DNA from: Symbiodinium natans
Lineage: Eukaryota; Sar; Dinophyceae; Suessiales; Symbiodiniaceae
Length of the DNA: 64,000 bases
Direction: 5' to 3'
Assembly (NCBI GenBank): GCA_905221605.1
Contig: CAJNDS010002730.1
Location: forward strand, 83,501-147,500
Shown piece after piece: positions 21,132 to 31,969 of the stretch. How positions within the stretch are numbered: the first letter of the stretch is position 1; each line of letters starts with the position of its first letter. A model generated the notes under the pieces. That model did not search any database and was not told the origin of the DNA. It was given only the letters and a program-made list of their open reading frames with translations. A program made the position numbers and the translations under genes.

Positions 21132-21181
21132 CAAGCTGGCCAAACCCACACCCAGGGCTGCCGTGGCCCGCCTGCAGGCGG
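21132..21181 (+). CDS. Exon-like island between opposed arrays
   Basis: After GAGCCCCAG the frame reads KLAKPTPRAAVARLQAG. The GT donor starts GTAGGCTTTAGGG. Confidence 0.38.
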
Positions 21182-21405
21182 GTAGGCTTTAGGGTTTAGG
21201 CTTTAGGGTTTAGGGTTTGGGTTCCGGCGCTTTGAGAGCACATTGAGGTTTCGGAGGGCTCAGTTTCAGGGTTCAATGGGGTTTAGGGCCCGCGGCCATG
21301 CTGTGTCCATTCCCTGGAAGCCGGGGGCCATGTAAGTTAGGCCTTGAGTCTTGAGGCGGGCTTGCAAGTTCTTACAGCCTGAACACCTGACCCCCCCTAT
21401 GTCAG

Positions 21406-21478
21406 GCCAAGTCGACCGTCATCCGTACCCTCGTTGACGCGGAGGAGGCCGCCCCGCGCTTCTCTCCCCGTCGGGGAT
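21406..21478 (+). CDS. Exon-like island
   Basis: After CCCTATGTCAG the frame reads AKSTVIRTLVDAEEAAPRFS then PRRG, with GT at 21479. A CCCTAAA-type array follows. Confidence 0.42.
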
Positions 21479-21822
21479 GTTGGAGCTACTGGCGGCGCCA
21501 ATTAAACCCCAAACCCGAAGCCCTAAACCCTAAACCCCAAACCCTAAACCCTAAACCCCAAACCCTAAACCCTAAACCCTAAAAGGGTTCGGGTTTAGGG
21601 GGTTACGCGGGCTTGAGGGACTCGGGTTCAGGGTAGCCAGCCCAAAGGATGTCTCATGTGTTCAGGGTTTGGTATGCTAGGTTCGGGGCTGATGGGTTTG
21701 CAGGCTTCAAGGTCTTACCTGCTGTAGCCACTGTCCTCCGCAACAGACCCTCTTGCACCCGGACTCCTCAACCAACACTCAACCCACTGGTTCTTGCTTT
21801 TGGCCCAAGACCCTCCTTGCAG

Positions 21823-21906
21823 GTTGACCGAGAGGCACTCGATGAGGAGGCCAGGGCCGTTGGGAGGAATTTCACGCTGTGTTGCGCGGCTTTGTTGGAC
21901 CCTTGA
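21823..21906 (+). CDS. Candidate last exon
   Basis: After a clean acceptor (AAGACCCTCCTTGCAG) the frame reads VDREALDEEARAVGRNFTLC then CAALLDP and TGA. Acidic helix then Cys pair; no family recognised. Confidence 0.42.
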   Translation, partial: VDREALDEEARAVGRNFTLCCAALLDP

Positions 21907-21949
21907 GGGCGGTCTTTGGGGGTTGAAGTTGGGAGGCCTCTGGGGGTAC

Positions 21950-22128
21950 CCTAAACCCTAGACCCTAAACCCTTAGAACCTAAACCCTAAACCCTAAACC
22001 CTAAACCGTAAACCCTAAACCCTAAACCCTACTGAAACCCTAAACCCTAAACCCTAAACCCTAAACCCTAAACTCTAAACCCTAAACCCTAAACCCCAAA
22101 CCCCAAACCCCAAACCCTAAACCCTAGT
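21950..22128 (-). repeat. Telomere-like array, CCCTAAA on the + strand
   Basis: About 25 units with occasional CCGTAAA or CCCCAAA changes. Confidence 0.93.
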
Positions 22129-22186
22129 CAGCCTCAAGCCCTGAGGAACCCTCGAAGCCCTGAGGTCCACGGCCTTGACTTCCTAG

Positions 22187-22258
22187 TTGACTCGGCGCGG
22201 CGCGTGTGCCGGGCTCCCCGGTGGCTTCTTCCCACGGGGCCCTCAGAGACTTGTCAGG
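22187..22258 (+). CDS. Exon-like island
   Basis: After CTTCCTAG the frame reads DSARRVCRAPRWLLPTGPSE then TCQ. The GT donor opens GTGTAGGGTTTA. Confidence 0.3.
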
Positions 22259-22424
22259 GTGTAGGGTTTACAGGGTTTATGGGGCTTTCGGTGGGCTAGT
22301 TACTGCTAGTTTGGGGCCACTTGTAGGATTGAGGGTCCCTCCTTGGGGCTCACCAGTTGAGCGTCGCTTGGGCAGCTTGGTATTATGTCGAGCTTGGGCG
22401 AGTTTTAGGGTTTCGGGTTTCGGG

Positions 22425-22511
22425 ATGGACATGGGCACCGAGTGGGCGCTACTTGCGGCTCCTCAGATCTCCTGCCGCCCTAAGTTGAATCTGCGTCGCA
22501 GAGAGTTGCCC
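22425..22511 (+). CDS. Candidate first exon, weak
   Basis: ATG followed by MDMGTEWALLAAPQISCRPK then LNLRRRELP. It runs directly into CCCAAACC repeats; the donor is not clear. Confidence 0.25.
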
Positions 22512-22802
22512 GAAACCCCAAACCCCAAACCCTAAACCCTCAGCCCTAAGCCCTAAACCCTAAAGCCTCAACCTAAACCCTCAACCCTAAACCCAAAACC
22601 ACCTAAACCCCCAAACCCTGAAGCCTCAACCCTAAACCCCTGAACGAAAAAGTACCCCAGCCTCTCTCTGCTGTCCCTACACCCTACACCCTACACACTA
22701 AACCCTAAACCCTAAACCCCAAACTCCAAAACCCCAAACCCTAAACCCTAAACCCCAAACCCCAAACCCTAAACCCTAAACTGTGGAGGTAAGGGGGCTG
22801 AG

Positions 22803-22879
22803 CCCATCGAGCCCCGGAACGCCACCCGCCTGCGCCACCACGTGCTCGGCCTCCCAGGGCTCCTTGCGTGGCTTTGTTG
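22803..22879 (+). CDS. Exon-like island between opposed arrays
   Basis: After GGGGCTGAG the frame reads PIEPRNATRLRHHVLGLPGL then LAWLC. The GT donor opens GTTTGGGGTTTAGGG. CCCTAAA upstream, TTTAGGG downstream. Confidence 0.42.
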
Positions 22880-22882
22880 GTT

Positions 22883-22950
22883 TGGGGTTTAGGGTTTAGG
22901 GTTTAGGGTTTAGGGTTTAGGGTTTAGGGTTTAGGGTTTAGGGTTTAGTG
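22883..22950 (+). repeat. Telomere-like array, TTTAGGG
   Basis: Nine near-perfect units directly after a candidate exon. Confidence 0.95.
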
Positions 22951-23092
22951 GTTTTTAAGGGCTTAGGGTTTGCGCTTCTTCGGGCTTCTTGGTTTAGGGG
23001 TTTGGGGTTTCAAGGTTTAGGCTTGCTGGTCCAGGGTTTGGGGTCGTCCTATTTGGTGTAAGCTGTGGGGGGACGCTCCTTCAGCCTTCCGC

Positions 23093-23162
23093 GTTTTTTT
23101 TGGGGTCCCTTTAAGGGGATTCTATTCTATTTGGGGTATCAAAGGGGTGCCCCTTTTTTAGG
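23093..23162. mobile_element. Fragment of foldback family 2
   Basis: Shares GGGGTCCCTTTAAGGGGAT and GGGGTAT...GGGGTGCCCC with the fuller copy at 25316. Confidence 0.5.
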
Positions 23163-23296
23163 AAACATTTGTGTCAAGCCCGAATTACAGACACCTCCAG
23201 CTTCCTGACTTCCAGAGCTCTCGGGAAGACTTCTTCCAGGATTTTAAACCCTGAGCCCGAAGCATCTAAACAACTGAAATAACGGAGTACCTGCAG

Positions 23297-23465
23297 CAAT
23301 CCCTCTTCGTCTTCTGCGTCCCGTGCGCCCCCGCGCTCGCTTGACTTCATGGCTTTTCATCCAACATCTTCATCGACGAGTTCTTCAGCGTTTTCTTCAG
23401 GGTCTTCATCGACTGAATCGGCTACGTCGGCTACGTCGGCTACGTCGGCATCTGTGTTGCCGTAG
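23297..23465 (+). CDS. Candidate last exon, serine-rich
   Basis: After GTACCTGCAG the frame is open for 55 codons to TAG: NPSSSSASRAPPRSLDFMAF, a Ser-rich stretch and (ATS)n near the end from a GCTACGTCG repeat. No family recognised. Confidence 0.35.
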
Positions 23466-23697
23466 TCCCTGCAAGCCCGAGCGTGGGCTGGTGCACTGAA
23501 AAGGCGTGTCTTTTGTAGGTACAAACGCCCTAAACCCTAAACCCAAGACCCAAAACCCTACAAACTCTACAAGCTCTAGAAACCCCACAAAACCCTACAA
23601 AACCCTACAAACCCTACACAAACCCTACAAACCCTACACAAACCCTAAACCCAAACCCCACAAACCCCTCGAGACCCAACCTCCCTAAGCCCCCAAG

Positions 23698-23766
23698 TGA
23701 CGCGCCCACAAGGTCCCAGCTGGTCGCGGGCATCGAGCGACTCAGGCGCCGCCCCCATAATGGAGG
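23698..23766 (+). CDS. Exon-like island
   Basis: After CCCCCAAG the frame reads DAPTRSQLVAGIERLRRRPH. The 3' edge is uncertain. Confidence 0.32.
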
Positions 23767-24322
23767 GCTTTTGGGTTTTCTTTAGGGGTTTTTGTTTTGT
23801 TTGTGTCGTTTTTTTTTTTTTTTTTTTGGGGGGGGGGGGGGGTTTTTAGGGTTTTTGTGGGTTCTTAGGGGGTTGTAGAGTTACTGGGGTCGGTAGGGTT
23901 ATTGTGGTCATGAGGGCTTCTCGGGTCTTTAGGGCAGGGACCTTTTAGGGGTGATTGGGGTTTCTATAGTTTTGTTACTTTTTTTTCGGGTCGCTAGGGT
24001 TTGTGGGGGTTATGAGTGTTTTTGGGGTTATTGTGGCTGTTAGGGTCACCAGGGGTTTAGACTTATTTTGGTATTGGGTCTTTGCGGGTTATTCGGGTTT
24101 TAGGGCCATTGGGGTCTTTAGGGTTATTGGGGTCTTAGGGCCCGTATCAGGGCTTGAAGGTCTTTAGTGGGTCTTTAGGGTTTTTCAGGAGTTCTAGGGG
24201 TTTTTTGGGTTTTAGGGATGTTAGGGTTGTTAGGAGTTTTGGGGCGATTTGGAGAAAGATGAAATTGAGCGGAAAGAAGTTGAAAAAAGAGAGGAGGAAA
24301 ACAGTGTGCAAGGACGTTGTTT

Positions 24323-24354
<32 letters not shown>

Positions 24355-24434
24355 GGGGCAATCCCTTGCAGCTCCTTTCTTGGGTGGCTCGGGAGGTTCA
24401 AAACACGGTAAGAGCCCTAACCCCTAAACTTTAA

Positions 24435-24690
24435 ACCCAAAGCCCGAACCCTAAACCCTAAACCCTAAACCCTAAACCCTAAACCCTAAACCCTAAACCC
24501 TAAACCCTAAACCCTAAACCCTAAACCCTAAACCCTAAACCCTAAACCCTAAACCCTGAAAAACCCTAAACCCTAAACCCTAAACCCTAAACCCTAAACC
24601 CTAAACCCTAAACCCTAAACCCTAAACCCTAAACCCTAAACCCTAAACCCTAAACCCTGAACCCTGAACTCCAAACCCTAAAACCCCTAA
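24435..24690 (-). repeat. Telomere-like array, CCCTAAA on the + strand
   Basis: About 33 units with one GAAAAA interruption at 24558 and CCCTGAA at the 3' end. Confidence 0.97.
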
Positions 24691-24719
24691 GCCCCGAAGC
24701 CCTTTCGATGTTTCACGAG

Positions 24720-24793
24720 GCTTCTGGACCTGGGCCAGCCAGCTGCCGTGGACGCGGAGCTGCGCGAGACCGCCGTTTCTGGGGTGCAAGGGG
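24720..24793 (+). CDS. Exon-like island between opposed arrays
   Basis: After TTTCACGAG the frame reads LLDLGQPAAVDAELRETAVS then GVQG. TTTAGGG units start 33 bp downstream. Confidence 0.4.
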
Positions 24794-25315
24794 GTTCTGA
24801 GATCCTGAAAAAGAAAGAGCCCTGTTTAGGGTTTAGGGTTTAGGGTTTAGGGTTTAGGGCTCCTGAAAGGAAGAGCCCTACTACACTAAGGAGGCCTTAG
24901 GGTTCAGGTTTCGCCCTTTTTTGGCCTTTTTGAGCTCCGTCTTCTGTTGAGAGCTTCAAAGTGCCAGGCAAACCCTTCTACACCCCAAACCCGAAGCTTT
25001 AAAATCAGCTCTCCTCCCCCCTCCCCTCCCGAAACCCTAAACCCTAAACCCTAAACCCTGAACTTCAAGAGCAGCCCCCCTCCCCCTCAAAAGCCTAAGG
25101 CTTGCGTCCGGCACATCCACTCGCACGCCGAGCGCCGGGGCTCCCAGAGGGGGCACTGGCGAAGCACTTTTTCTTACTTCGCCTTTAGTTGAACTTTAAA
25201 ACTTTTTGGGTTTCCTTATTTCGTAGGAATATCAAAGTTTAAGCTTTTTTTCCCCTTGGTTACTGGAGCAGTAAGTCTTGGGACTCCAGGAGATACTTTG
25301 GGGGTTTACGAAACG

Positions 25316-25437
25316 GGGGTGCCCCTTTTTTCGGGGGTCCCTTTGAGGGGATACTATCTGGGGTATACACAGGGTTCCCCATTTATACCCCGAAGTAGAA
25401 TAGAATCCCCGTAACAGGGACCCCTAAAAGGGTACCC
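25316..25437. mobile_element. Foldback element, family 2
   Basis: 122 bp whose ends (GGGTGCCCCTTTTTTCGGGG and CCCCTAAAAGGGTACCC) are inverted repeats; internal GGGGATACTATCTGGGGTAT pairs with ATACCCCG...AATCCCC. Confidence 0.7.
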
Positions 25438-25517
25438 TTGCTTTCCGGAACTCCATGCGCTCCCCCATAGGCTATATAGCGGGCACAAGGCACCTGAGTC
25501 ATTGGATTATTTTGCAG

Positions 25518-25647
25518 AACAAGCAAGGTTTGGTTTAGGGCGTCGGGGTGCAGGCTCCCGTCGCAAGCTGAGTTCAGCATCGGTTGTTCTGTCCTTAGGT
25601 TGCCCAAGGAAGCAAAATTCCTGAGCCGCTGGAAGCCCGAACTATGA
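25518..25647 (+). CDS. Candidate last exon
   Basis: After GATTATTTTGCAG the frame reads TSKVWFRASGCRLPSQAEFS then IGCSVLRLPKEAKFLSRWK and, after PEL, a stop. The acceptor is good. The opposite strand is also open here (to 25383). Confidence 0.42.
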
Positions 25648-25783
25648 GGACTTTCGCGGTGGAAGGTCCATGATAGGCCAAACACAACAGCCCCTAAAGG
25701 CCCTGCGCCCGGCAAACCCCCCAATCGAAGGCCTGAGAAGCCCAAAGCCCCTCAAAACCCCCCCCCCCCTCCCGCCCCTTCAT

Positions 25784-25884
25784 TTGGGATGTTCCCCCGT
25801 ATACGAACAGTCCTGAATAGGGATTTATAGTACCCCTGTTCTGATCCTTATTAAGGACTGTAGTATAAGGAGGACACATCCCAA
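25784..25884. mobile_element. MITE-like foldback, family 1
   Basis: Ends TTGGGATGTTCCCCCGTATAC and GTATAAGGAGGACACATCCCAA are inverted repeats. Confidence 0.8.
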
Positions 25885-25940
25885 CCCCTTCGCTAAAACC
25901 TTAGCCCCACTCCCCCTCACTCGGGAAAGTGTGCGGCCAG

Positions 25941-25991
25941 GGGCGACCTTTCGGCGGTGGCATCCGCCAGCTCGTGAGGCGGTTTGCGCGG
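25941..25991 (+). CDS. Exon-like island, short
   Basis: After GTGCGGCCAG exactly 17 codons: GRPFGGGIRQLVRRFAR, ending at a GT donor. Confidence 0.33.
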
Positions 25992-26098
25992 GTGGGGTTT
26001 GAGGGACCCCTCAACCCCAAAACTGGGGCCCGGGCCTTCCCTTCAAAAAGGGTTTAGGGTTTAGGGTTTTGGGTTTAGGGAAGCAGTGGAGGTGAGAG

Positions 26099-26152
26099 CC
26101 CTCCCAACCGTGGTCGAGGGCGGCGAGGCAGTCGGGCGAAAGCTGCCGCTGG
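26099..26152 (+). CDS. Exon-like island, short
   Basis: After GGTGAGAG the frame reads LPTVVEGGEAVGRKLPL, ending at GTTATT. It follows TTTAGGG-type sequence. Confidence 0.25.
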
Positions 26153-26505
26153 GTTATTGGGGTTTCGGATTTTCGGGTTTAGGGGTTTAGGGGTTTAGAT
26201 TTTCGGGTTTAGGGTTTTAAGGTTTTAGGGTTCTTGGGTTTTAGGGTTTTAGGGTTTACGGGGTTGGGGGTTTAGGGTGTGGAGTTGTTGGGCGTTGGGG
26301 TTCGGCTTCTGGGTTCTCAGGTATGGGAAAAGGGGGGGGCTTAGGAGGCTGGGGCTTGCGGCAGCGGGCCTTTCGTGTGTTTGGCTTCGACACCCATGTA
26401 TTTTGCTCGTTATCTCTCTTTCTCTCTCTCTCTCGCTCTCCCTCCCTCCCTCCCTCTCTCTCTCTCTCTGTCTCTCTCCCGCCCTCCCTCTCCCTTCTGT
26501 CGCAG

Positions 26506-26614
26506 CTATCCTGTTCCCTTGAAAGCCGAAGTGCCAAGCCTCAACGGCCATCGCCGTCAGGGGTCGCGGGAATCCCTTCCCACTGCGGTGCTGCCACGCT
26601 TGACGGGGGGTTGA
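26506..26614 (+). CDS. Candidate last exon after a CT tract
   Basis: Preceded by about 90 bp of (CT)n/CCCT (26415-26500) and TTCTGTCGCAG. The frame reads YPVPLKAEVPSLNGHRRQGS then RESLPTAVLPRLTGG and a stop. A second frame is open too. Confidence 0.4.
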
Positions 26615-26879
26615 GTGCCTCTGGGGTATACATATATATATATACATATATGTATGTATGTGTATACATACATGATATGCATAATTGTTGTTGGCTTCGT
26701 TTCAGTCTTCATAGAATGATTAGTTCAGCAGGCTTTCTCTGCTTCCTTGTGACGGATCCTCAGTAAAAATGGCGGTGTTTCGGTTCCCCAGCTTATACCA
26801 GGTATACCTGCCGCTTCTCACTCCAGAATCCCAAGTCCCACTTGCTGAGCTTTTAAGTACATAAGTAAATAAATCTATG

Positions 26880-26908
26880 AGCACATACATATACATATAC
26901 ATATACAG

Positions 26909-26953
<45 letters not shown>

Positions 26954-27025
26954 TATATACATATATATACATATGCATATACATATACATATACATACAT
27001 ACATATATATGTATGCATATTCATT
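26880..27025. repeat. (CATATA)n microsatellite
   Basis: About 145 bp of CATATA/TATACA units. Confidence 0.95.
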
Positions 27026-27423
27026 TATAGATATCTACGTGTTCTAACCGGAACATTGGCGATGTGTTGAATGGTCAATCTCAGGACCGCTGAGTACATA
27101 AGAGGAGTTAACGGCTAGAGCGGAGGAACATCTCGTGCAGCCTTTAAGCGAATGATCCCTCTTCTCTTCTTGCTACATGCTTTTTGGCAAGCCCGCCCCC
27201 CCCCCCCCCCCCCCACCCCCCTAACTCTAGAACCCTGTTGTAGGGTTAGGGTTTGGGGTCTGGGGCCAACCAAAAACAAAGCCCCACAAAACCCGGAAGT
27301 CTCCCCAGAAGCCCTAAACCTTAAACCGTAAACCCTAAACCCTAAACCCTAAACCCGAAACCCCAAACCCCAAACCCTAAATCCCACATCCTAAGCCCGC
27401 ATAAACCCGCCCTTGCTTCGGAG

Positions 27424-27504
27424 ATCGCGCTGCCCATGGGCATGATCCTTGCCGTGGTCGTGGACAGCGGTGTGGACGGTGGGGCCTTTCTGAGGGCCTC
27501 GGGG
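27424..27504 (+). CDS. Exon-like island between opposed arrays
   Basis: After TGCTTCGGAG exactly 27 codons: IALPMGMILAVVVDSGVDGG then AFLRASG. The GT donor opens GTTTAGGGTTTAGG; a CCCTAAA-type array lies upstream. Confidence 0.45.
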
Positions 27505-27959
27505 GTTTAGGGTTTAGGCTTTAGGGTACTTTAGGGCTCAGGGTTTAGGGTTTAGGGTAATTTAGGGTTTAGGGTTTAGGGTCACTTGGGTTCCTTTGAT
27601 CCACATTCTGCCCTCTTGTTTTTTCTTGAGGAGATGCGTTTCTGTTTTAGTGTTTATTGTTGATAGAACACGGCAAAGGGGGCATGAAGAAACGTATCAT
27701 GTCTCACATGGGGAGGTGCTTGTGTGAAGGCAGGGGATTCAGGAGGCAGAGGGCTCCTTGGTGCTGCGTATTGAGGGCTGAAAACCCGAAAACCCTCAAA
27801 CCTAAACCCATCAACAGCCCTAAACCCTAAACCCTAAACCCTAAACCCTAAAGCCTAAACCCTAAACCCTACACCCTACGCCCTAAACCCTGGAATCCCC
27901 AGAAGCCTGAACCCCAAGACCCCACCACCTCCCAGAGCCCCCAAGAAGCAACTCTCGAA

Positions 27960-28050
27960 TCCCGGTTTAGGGTTTAGGGTTTAGGGTTTAGGGCTTAGGG
28001 TTTAGGGTTTAGGGTTTAGGGTTTAGGGTTTAGGGTTTAGGGTTTAGGGC
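27960..28050 (+). repeat. Telomere-like array, TTTAGGG
   Basis: About 12 units. Confidence 0.95.
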
Positions 28051-28080
28051 ATGAAACCCTTGAGACCCCCCCAAGACATG

Positions 28081-28176
28081 GGGGATGTTCCCCCTTACTC
28101 TCACAGCTCCTTCAGAGGGATTGTAGTAGGGTACTCGAATCCCTATTGAGGACTGTTCGTATAAGGGAGAACATCC
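28081..28176. mobile_element. MITE-like foldback, family 1
   Basis: Ends GGGGATGTTCCCCCTTAC and GTATAAGGGAGAACATCC are inverted repeats; lies between two telomere-like arrays. Confidence 0.85.
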
Positions 28177-28189
28177 TAAACCCTGAGCC

Positions 28190-28315
28190 CCAAACCCTAA
28201 ACTCTAAACCCTAAACCCTAAACCCTAAACCCTAAACCCTAAACCCTAAACCCTAAACCCTAAACCCTATACCCTAAACCCTAAACCTTAAACAACCCTA
28301 ACCCTAAACCCTTGA
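28190..28315 (-). repeat. Telomere-like array, CCCTAAA on the + strand
   Basis: About 17 units. Confidence 0.95.
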
Positions 28316-28350
28316 GACCTTGAAGAACCACGACCCATCCCCTCCGAAAG

Positions 28351-28413
28351 TCCGTTTCGAAGGGATGCTCATCGGGCTGGCCGCCTCGGTCGCCCGGGCC
28401 GGGGGCTCCCAGG
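28351..28413 (+). CDS. Exon-like island between opposed arrays
   Basis: After CTCCGAAAG the frame reads RFEGMLIGLAASVARAGGSQ. The GT donor opens GTTTAGGGTTTAGGG. Confidence 0.4.
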
Positions 28414-28505
28414 GTTTAGGGTTTAGGGTTTAGGGTTTAGGGTTTAGGGTGTAGGGTTTAGGGTGTAGGGTTTAGGGTTTAGGGTAAGTTTAGGGTTTAG
28501 GGTAG
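28413..28505 (+). repeat. Telomere-like array, TTTAGGG
   Basis: About 12 units, two of them TGTAGGG. Confidence 0.95.
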
Positions 28506-29313
28506 GATGGTTCTCTGGGGCTTTCAGGGACTTTAGGGTTCGGGGCTTGGTTCTTTTTGCAGGCCCGTGTGCCGGGCGCTTGCGTTAGGCCGCAGTGCCT
28601 TTACGTCCCCATAGGTATAAGTTCCTCAAGTCATAGAGGGTCCCAAAACTCCAAGCCGAGGATGGGTTGGAGCTGGAGGTTTCTGCCGAACGACTTGAAC
28701 CCTAACTGATAAGAGGTCTAGGGCTTTGGGGGAGTTTCTCGAGGCTCGTACATGCACCTGGCACCATCAGTTGACCCTGAACGCTGCCATTCCAAGAATC
28801 TTCGCCCCGCTCTCATCTTGATTCCCCGAGCTGCAGCCCATGCTAAAGGCATCGAAGACCCATAATCGTGGGTTCCCCTACTACCCCCCCCCCCCATAAA
28901 AAGGCTGCTTAGGGATACAATTAAGCCTAACGAAGGTTATTAAAGGGGGGAAATTTGGGAAGCCCACGTTTTACGTGAGAAGATCGCCCCAGGGCAGCGG
29001 CTGCCTGCTTGCCGCGCGGCTTGAGACATGGGGATTCCAGGGCGAAGGGCATAGTGTCGACGGATCTAGGGTTGAGGGTTGAATGGTTCAGTTGGTTCTG
29101 GGCTTCGGAGGCGGAGAAGTACATAGTAGCCCAGAAGCCCCCAAACCCCAAGCTCCCAGCCCCAAACCCTCAACCCCAAACCCCAAACTCCCAATATTTC
29201 ACACCCCTTTTGTTCCTTCAGGTCACAAAAAGCGGGAGAGGGGGGGGGGGAGGGGGGAGAGGGGAGGGGGGAGGGGTGGGCACAGCTCGGCCCCGTGGTC
29301 TCTCTGCTCCCAG

Positions 29314-29370
29314 GCCCTGGCGACGGCCATCGAGATGGGCTTCTTGGGCTCCTCGGCGGGCGCTTTTTGG
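29314..29370 (+). CDS. Exon-like island
   Basis: Strong acceptor (TCTCTCTGCTCCCAG). Exactly 19 codons, ALATAIEMGFLGSSAGAFW, then GTTCTC. Confidence 0.42.
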
Positions 29371-29984
29371 GTTCTCAAGGGTTTCTGTGCTCTGAAGTTC
29401 TTGTTTTTAAGGGCTCCAGTTTGTGTAATCTAGGGGTCGGAAGAGTTACAAAAAGTATTCCCTTATGGTCCATGTGTAACTATACTCTCATATCCCCCCA
29501 AAAACAAGGCCGCTCTAGAATTCTTTTTAAAGGGGGTGTTTTGTTTTGGGGGTTTCTGCAGAGGTTTTAGGGTGTCAGGAGTTTGGTTTTGAGCTTGTGT
29601 TGGGCGGTTCTGAGCCTTGGAGCTTGTGCTCTTGGGGCTTCCGGCGGGGCTTGTAGGGTTTTCTTAGGGGCTGTTGGTTAAGCAATTTAAATTAAGGTGT
29701 TTAGGTTTTTAGGGTTTCGGGTTTAAGCGCCCTGTTTGCTTAGGGCTTGTGGGGCTTCACACAGACGATCCCAATTGTGAAACCTATCTTTCGGTTGAGG
29801 GGCTTCAGGGGTTTCAGGGCTTTTGGGGGGTTGGTGGGCTGAATGGTTCTGGTTCCCCAAACCCGAAACCCTAATCCCAGGAGGTTTTATGGTTTTAGGA
29901 GGCTTGTGTCCAAAAGTCCGTAAGCCCTGGAAAGTCGGGCCTCACAGGCCTTGAGCCCTGGCAGAACGACACCCAAAGCCCTGA

Positions 29985-30205
29985 ACCCTAAACCCAAAGC
30001 CCCAAAGCCCCAAAGCCCCAAAGCCCTAAAGCCCTAAAGCCCTAAAGCCCTAAAGCCCCAAAGCCCTGAAGCCCTAAAGCCCTAAAGCCCGAAAGCCCTG
30101 AAGCCCTAAAGCCCTAAGCCCCAAAGCCCTGAAGCCCTAAAGCCCTAAAGCCCTGAAGCCCTAACGCCCTAAAGCCCCAAAGCCCTAAAGCCCTAAAGCC
30201 CTACA
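29985..30205 (-). repeat. Telomere-like variant AAAGCCCT
   Basis: About 27 units of AAAGCCCT or AAAGCCCC, an 8-bp variant locally homogenised. Confidence 0.93.
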
Positions 30206-30817
30206 CCCCGTTGAAGCCTGCAACCAGGCTACTCCTTTGCCTGCTCACTTACGAAGGCTGATTCCCAAGGGGGGGGTCAGGGTCTTTGGTGTTTAGGGCT
30301 CAGGGTTTTCGGGTTCAGGGTTTTAGGGTTTAGAGGTTTAGGGTTTGGGGCTTGCTTCAGGGACAAGGGTTGAGGGGTTTCGCGTTGAAGGGGCCTACGG
30401 GTATCGGCTGAGTAAGGGTTGCTCTGAGGCTCCGAATGTTGGGTGTTGGGTTTTGGCTGCGGGGGTCGAGGTTCACGTCCTACTTCTCGTTTGGGCGTGG
30501 GGGTGGGGGTGGGGAAGTGTGGAGTTTTGTGAGCACTTCATGGTAGGCGATGAAAGCCCAGCACGAGCCACATCCGCAATGCAAGCGCACCAAGATTTCA
30601 TGAGCAACCCCAAACATCCACGTTTAGGGTTTAGGTTTTTGAGGTTTAGGGGCAAGTCTCGGGTCTGAAGGCCTTCGATGTCAGTGACGAGATGCAGCAA
30701 CGGCCGGATGATACACGATGCTGTTTTCAACTAGAAGGGTAATCATAGCCCTAGGCCCTCCGCCCTCCCTCCCCCCCATTTCCCCCCTCTCAAACCCCCC
30801 CGGAAACTAACTCCTAA

Positions 30818-30950
30818 ACCCCAAACCCTATACCCTATACCCTATAGCCTATACCCTAAACCCTATACCCTAAACCCTATACCCTAAACCCGAAACCCTA
30901 GACCCTAAACCCTAAACCCTCAACCCGAAACCCGAAACCCGAAACCCCAC
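30818..30950 (-). repeat. Telomere-like variants CCCTATA, CCCTAAA, CCCGAAA
   Basis: Three neighbouring blocks of different 7-bp variants. Confidence 0.9.
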
Positions 30951-30960
30951 GTCTGGCCAG

Positions 30961-31030
30961 GCGCTCCGCCGGCTCTGGGTGTCCGCAGTGATCTTGGCAG
31001 CCTCGGGCTCAGACATTGGGGGGTTTTGGG
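30961..31030 (+). CDS. Exon-like island between opposed arrays
   Basis: After GTCTGGCCAG the frame reads ALRRLWVSAVILAASGSDIG then GFW, with GT at 31031 (GTTTAAGG). TTTAGGG units follow. Confidence 0.42.
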
Positions 31031-31049
31031 GTTTAAGGCTTTGGGTTCC

Positions 31050-31125
31050 GGTTTAGGGTTTAGGGTTTAGGGTTTAGGGTTTAGGGTTTAGGGTTTAGGG
31101 TTTAGGGTTTAGGGTTTAGGATTGA
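31050..31125 (+). repeat. Telomere-like array, TTTAGGG
   Basis: About ten units. Confidence 0.95.
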
Positions 31126-31347
31126 GTTTAGGGGTTTTGGGGTAGGGTTCAGAGTGACCCCGACTAGGTAGGCCCTTGGGACATTTCATATTTTCCCCCT
31201 ATTATTGAGTGTAACAGGATCATATTCAGGAACGTTTTTCAGAGGGTTTAAGGGAATTCCTGGCCGAGTGATCCTTTCCTCCGACTCCTTTAGGGTTTAG
31301 GGTTTAGGGTTTAGGGTTTAGGGTTTAGGGTCGCGACTCTGGCCCAG

Positions 31348-31404
31348 ATGCCCCCGGTGACCATGCTCTTTGCCTCCACGGTGGCCTTCCTTGGGGCGGA
31401 CGAG
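31348..31404 (+). CDS. Exon-like island, reversed array arrangement
   Basis: After CTGGCCCAG exactly 19 codons: MPPVTMLFASTVAFLGADE, then GTTCGC. Here TTTAGGG lies upstream and CCCTAAA downstream, opposite to the usual pattern. Confidence 0.4.
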
Positions 31405-31425
31405 GTTCGCCAGTTCGGGCTCCCT

Positions 31426-31535
31426 GAACCCTAAACCCTAAACCCTAAACCCTAAACCCTAAACCCTAAACCCTAAACCCTAAACCCTAAACCCTCAACC
31501 CTAAACCCTAAACCCTAAACCCCAAACCCACCACC
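31426..31535 (-). repeat. Telomere-like array, CCCTAAA on the + strand
   Basis: About 15 units. Confidence 0.95.
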
Positions 31536-31855
31536 CCGAGGACAAAGTTGGGAGTTGCTTCCGAATCCTTTTGGAACCCCAAAGCTGACATGGTCAGTAA
31601 AGAGCCCCCTTCAAGCTTCGACGCTGAAGACCTAGGTAGGGCCTTGGGAGATTTCACATGTTCCCTTGTTATTGGGTTTCAGAGGGCCATATTTCAGGAA
31701 TATTTTAACATATTCCAGAGGGTTTTAGGGGCCATCCTAGAGATGAACCATTCCGAGGCGAAGACGACACCCGCCTTCTGCGGGCTCATCGCGGGGGCGC
31801 CCAGCATCCAAGCAATGCTCCTTGTGGGTGACGACATTCCAAGAGGGCCTCAAAC

Positions 31856-31969
31856 CTTTGTGGTGCTTTACTGTAACTTTAGATCCTTACCTTTTTTGGG
31901 TTAATATTGGGTTTCTTCTTAAGGCAGCTAAAAGTTTAAGTTATAGCTACCCTCCTGAGTGCAGCCAAG
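31856..31969 (+). repeat. 112-bp dispersed repeat, copy 3
   Basis: CTTTGTGGTGCTTT to GCAGCCAAG; very close to copy 1. Confidence 0.88.

Noticed and set aside
26720-27004. Tyr/Met-rich frame on the - strand
   Set aside because: Translation of the CATATA microsatellite.
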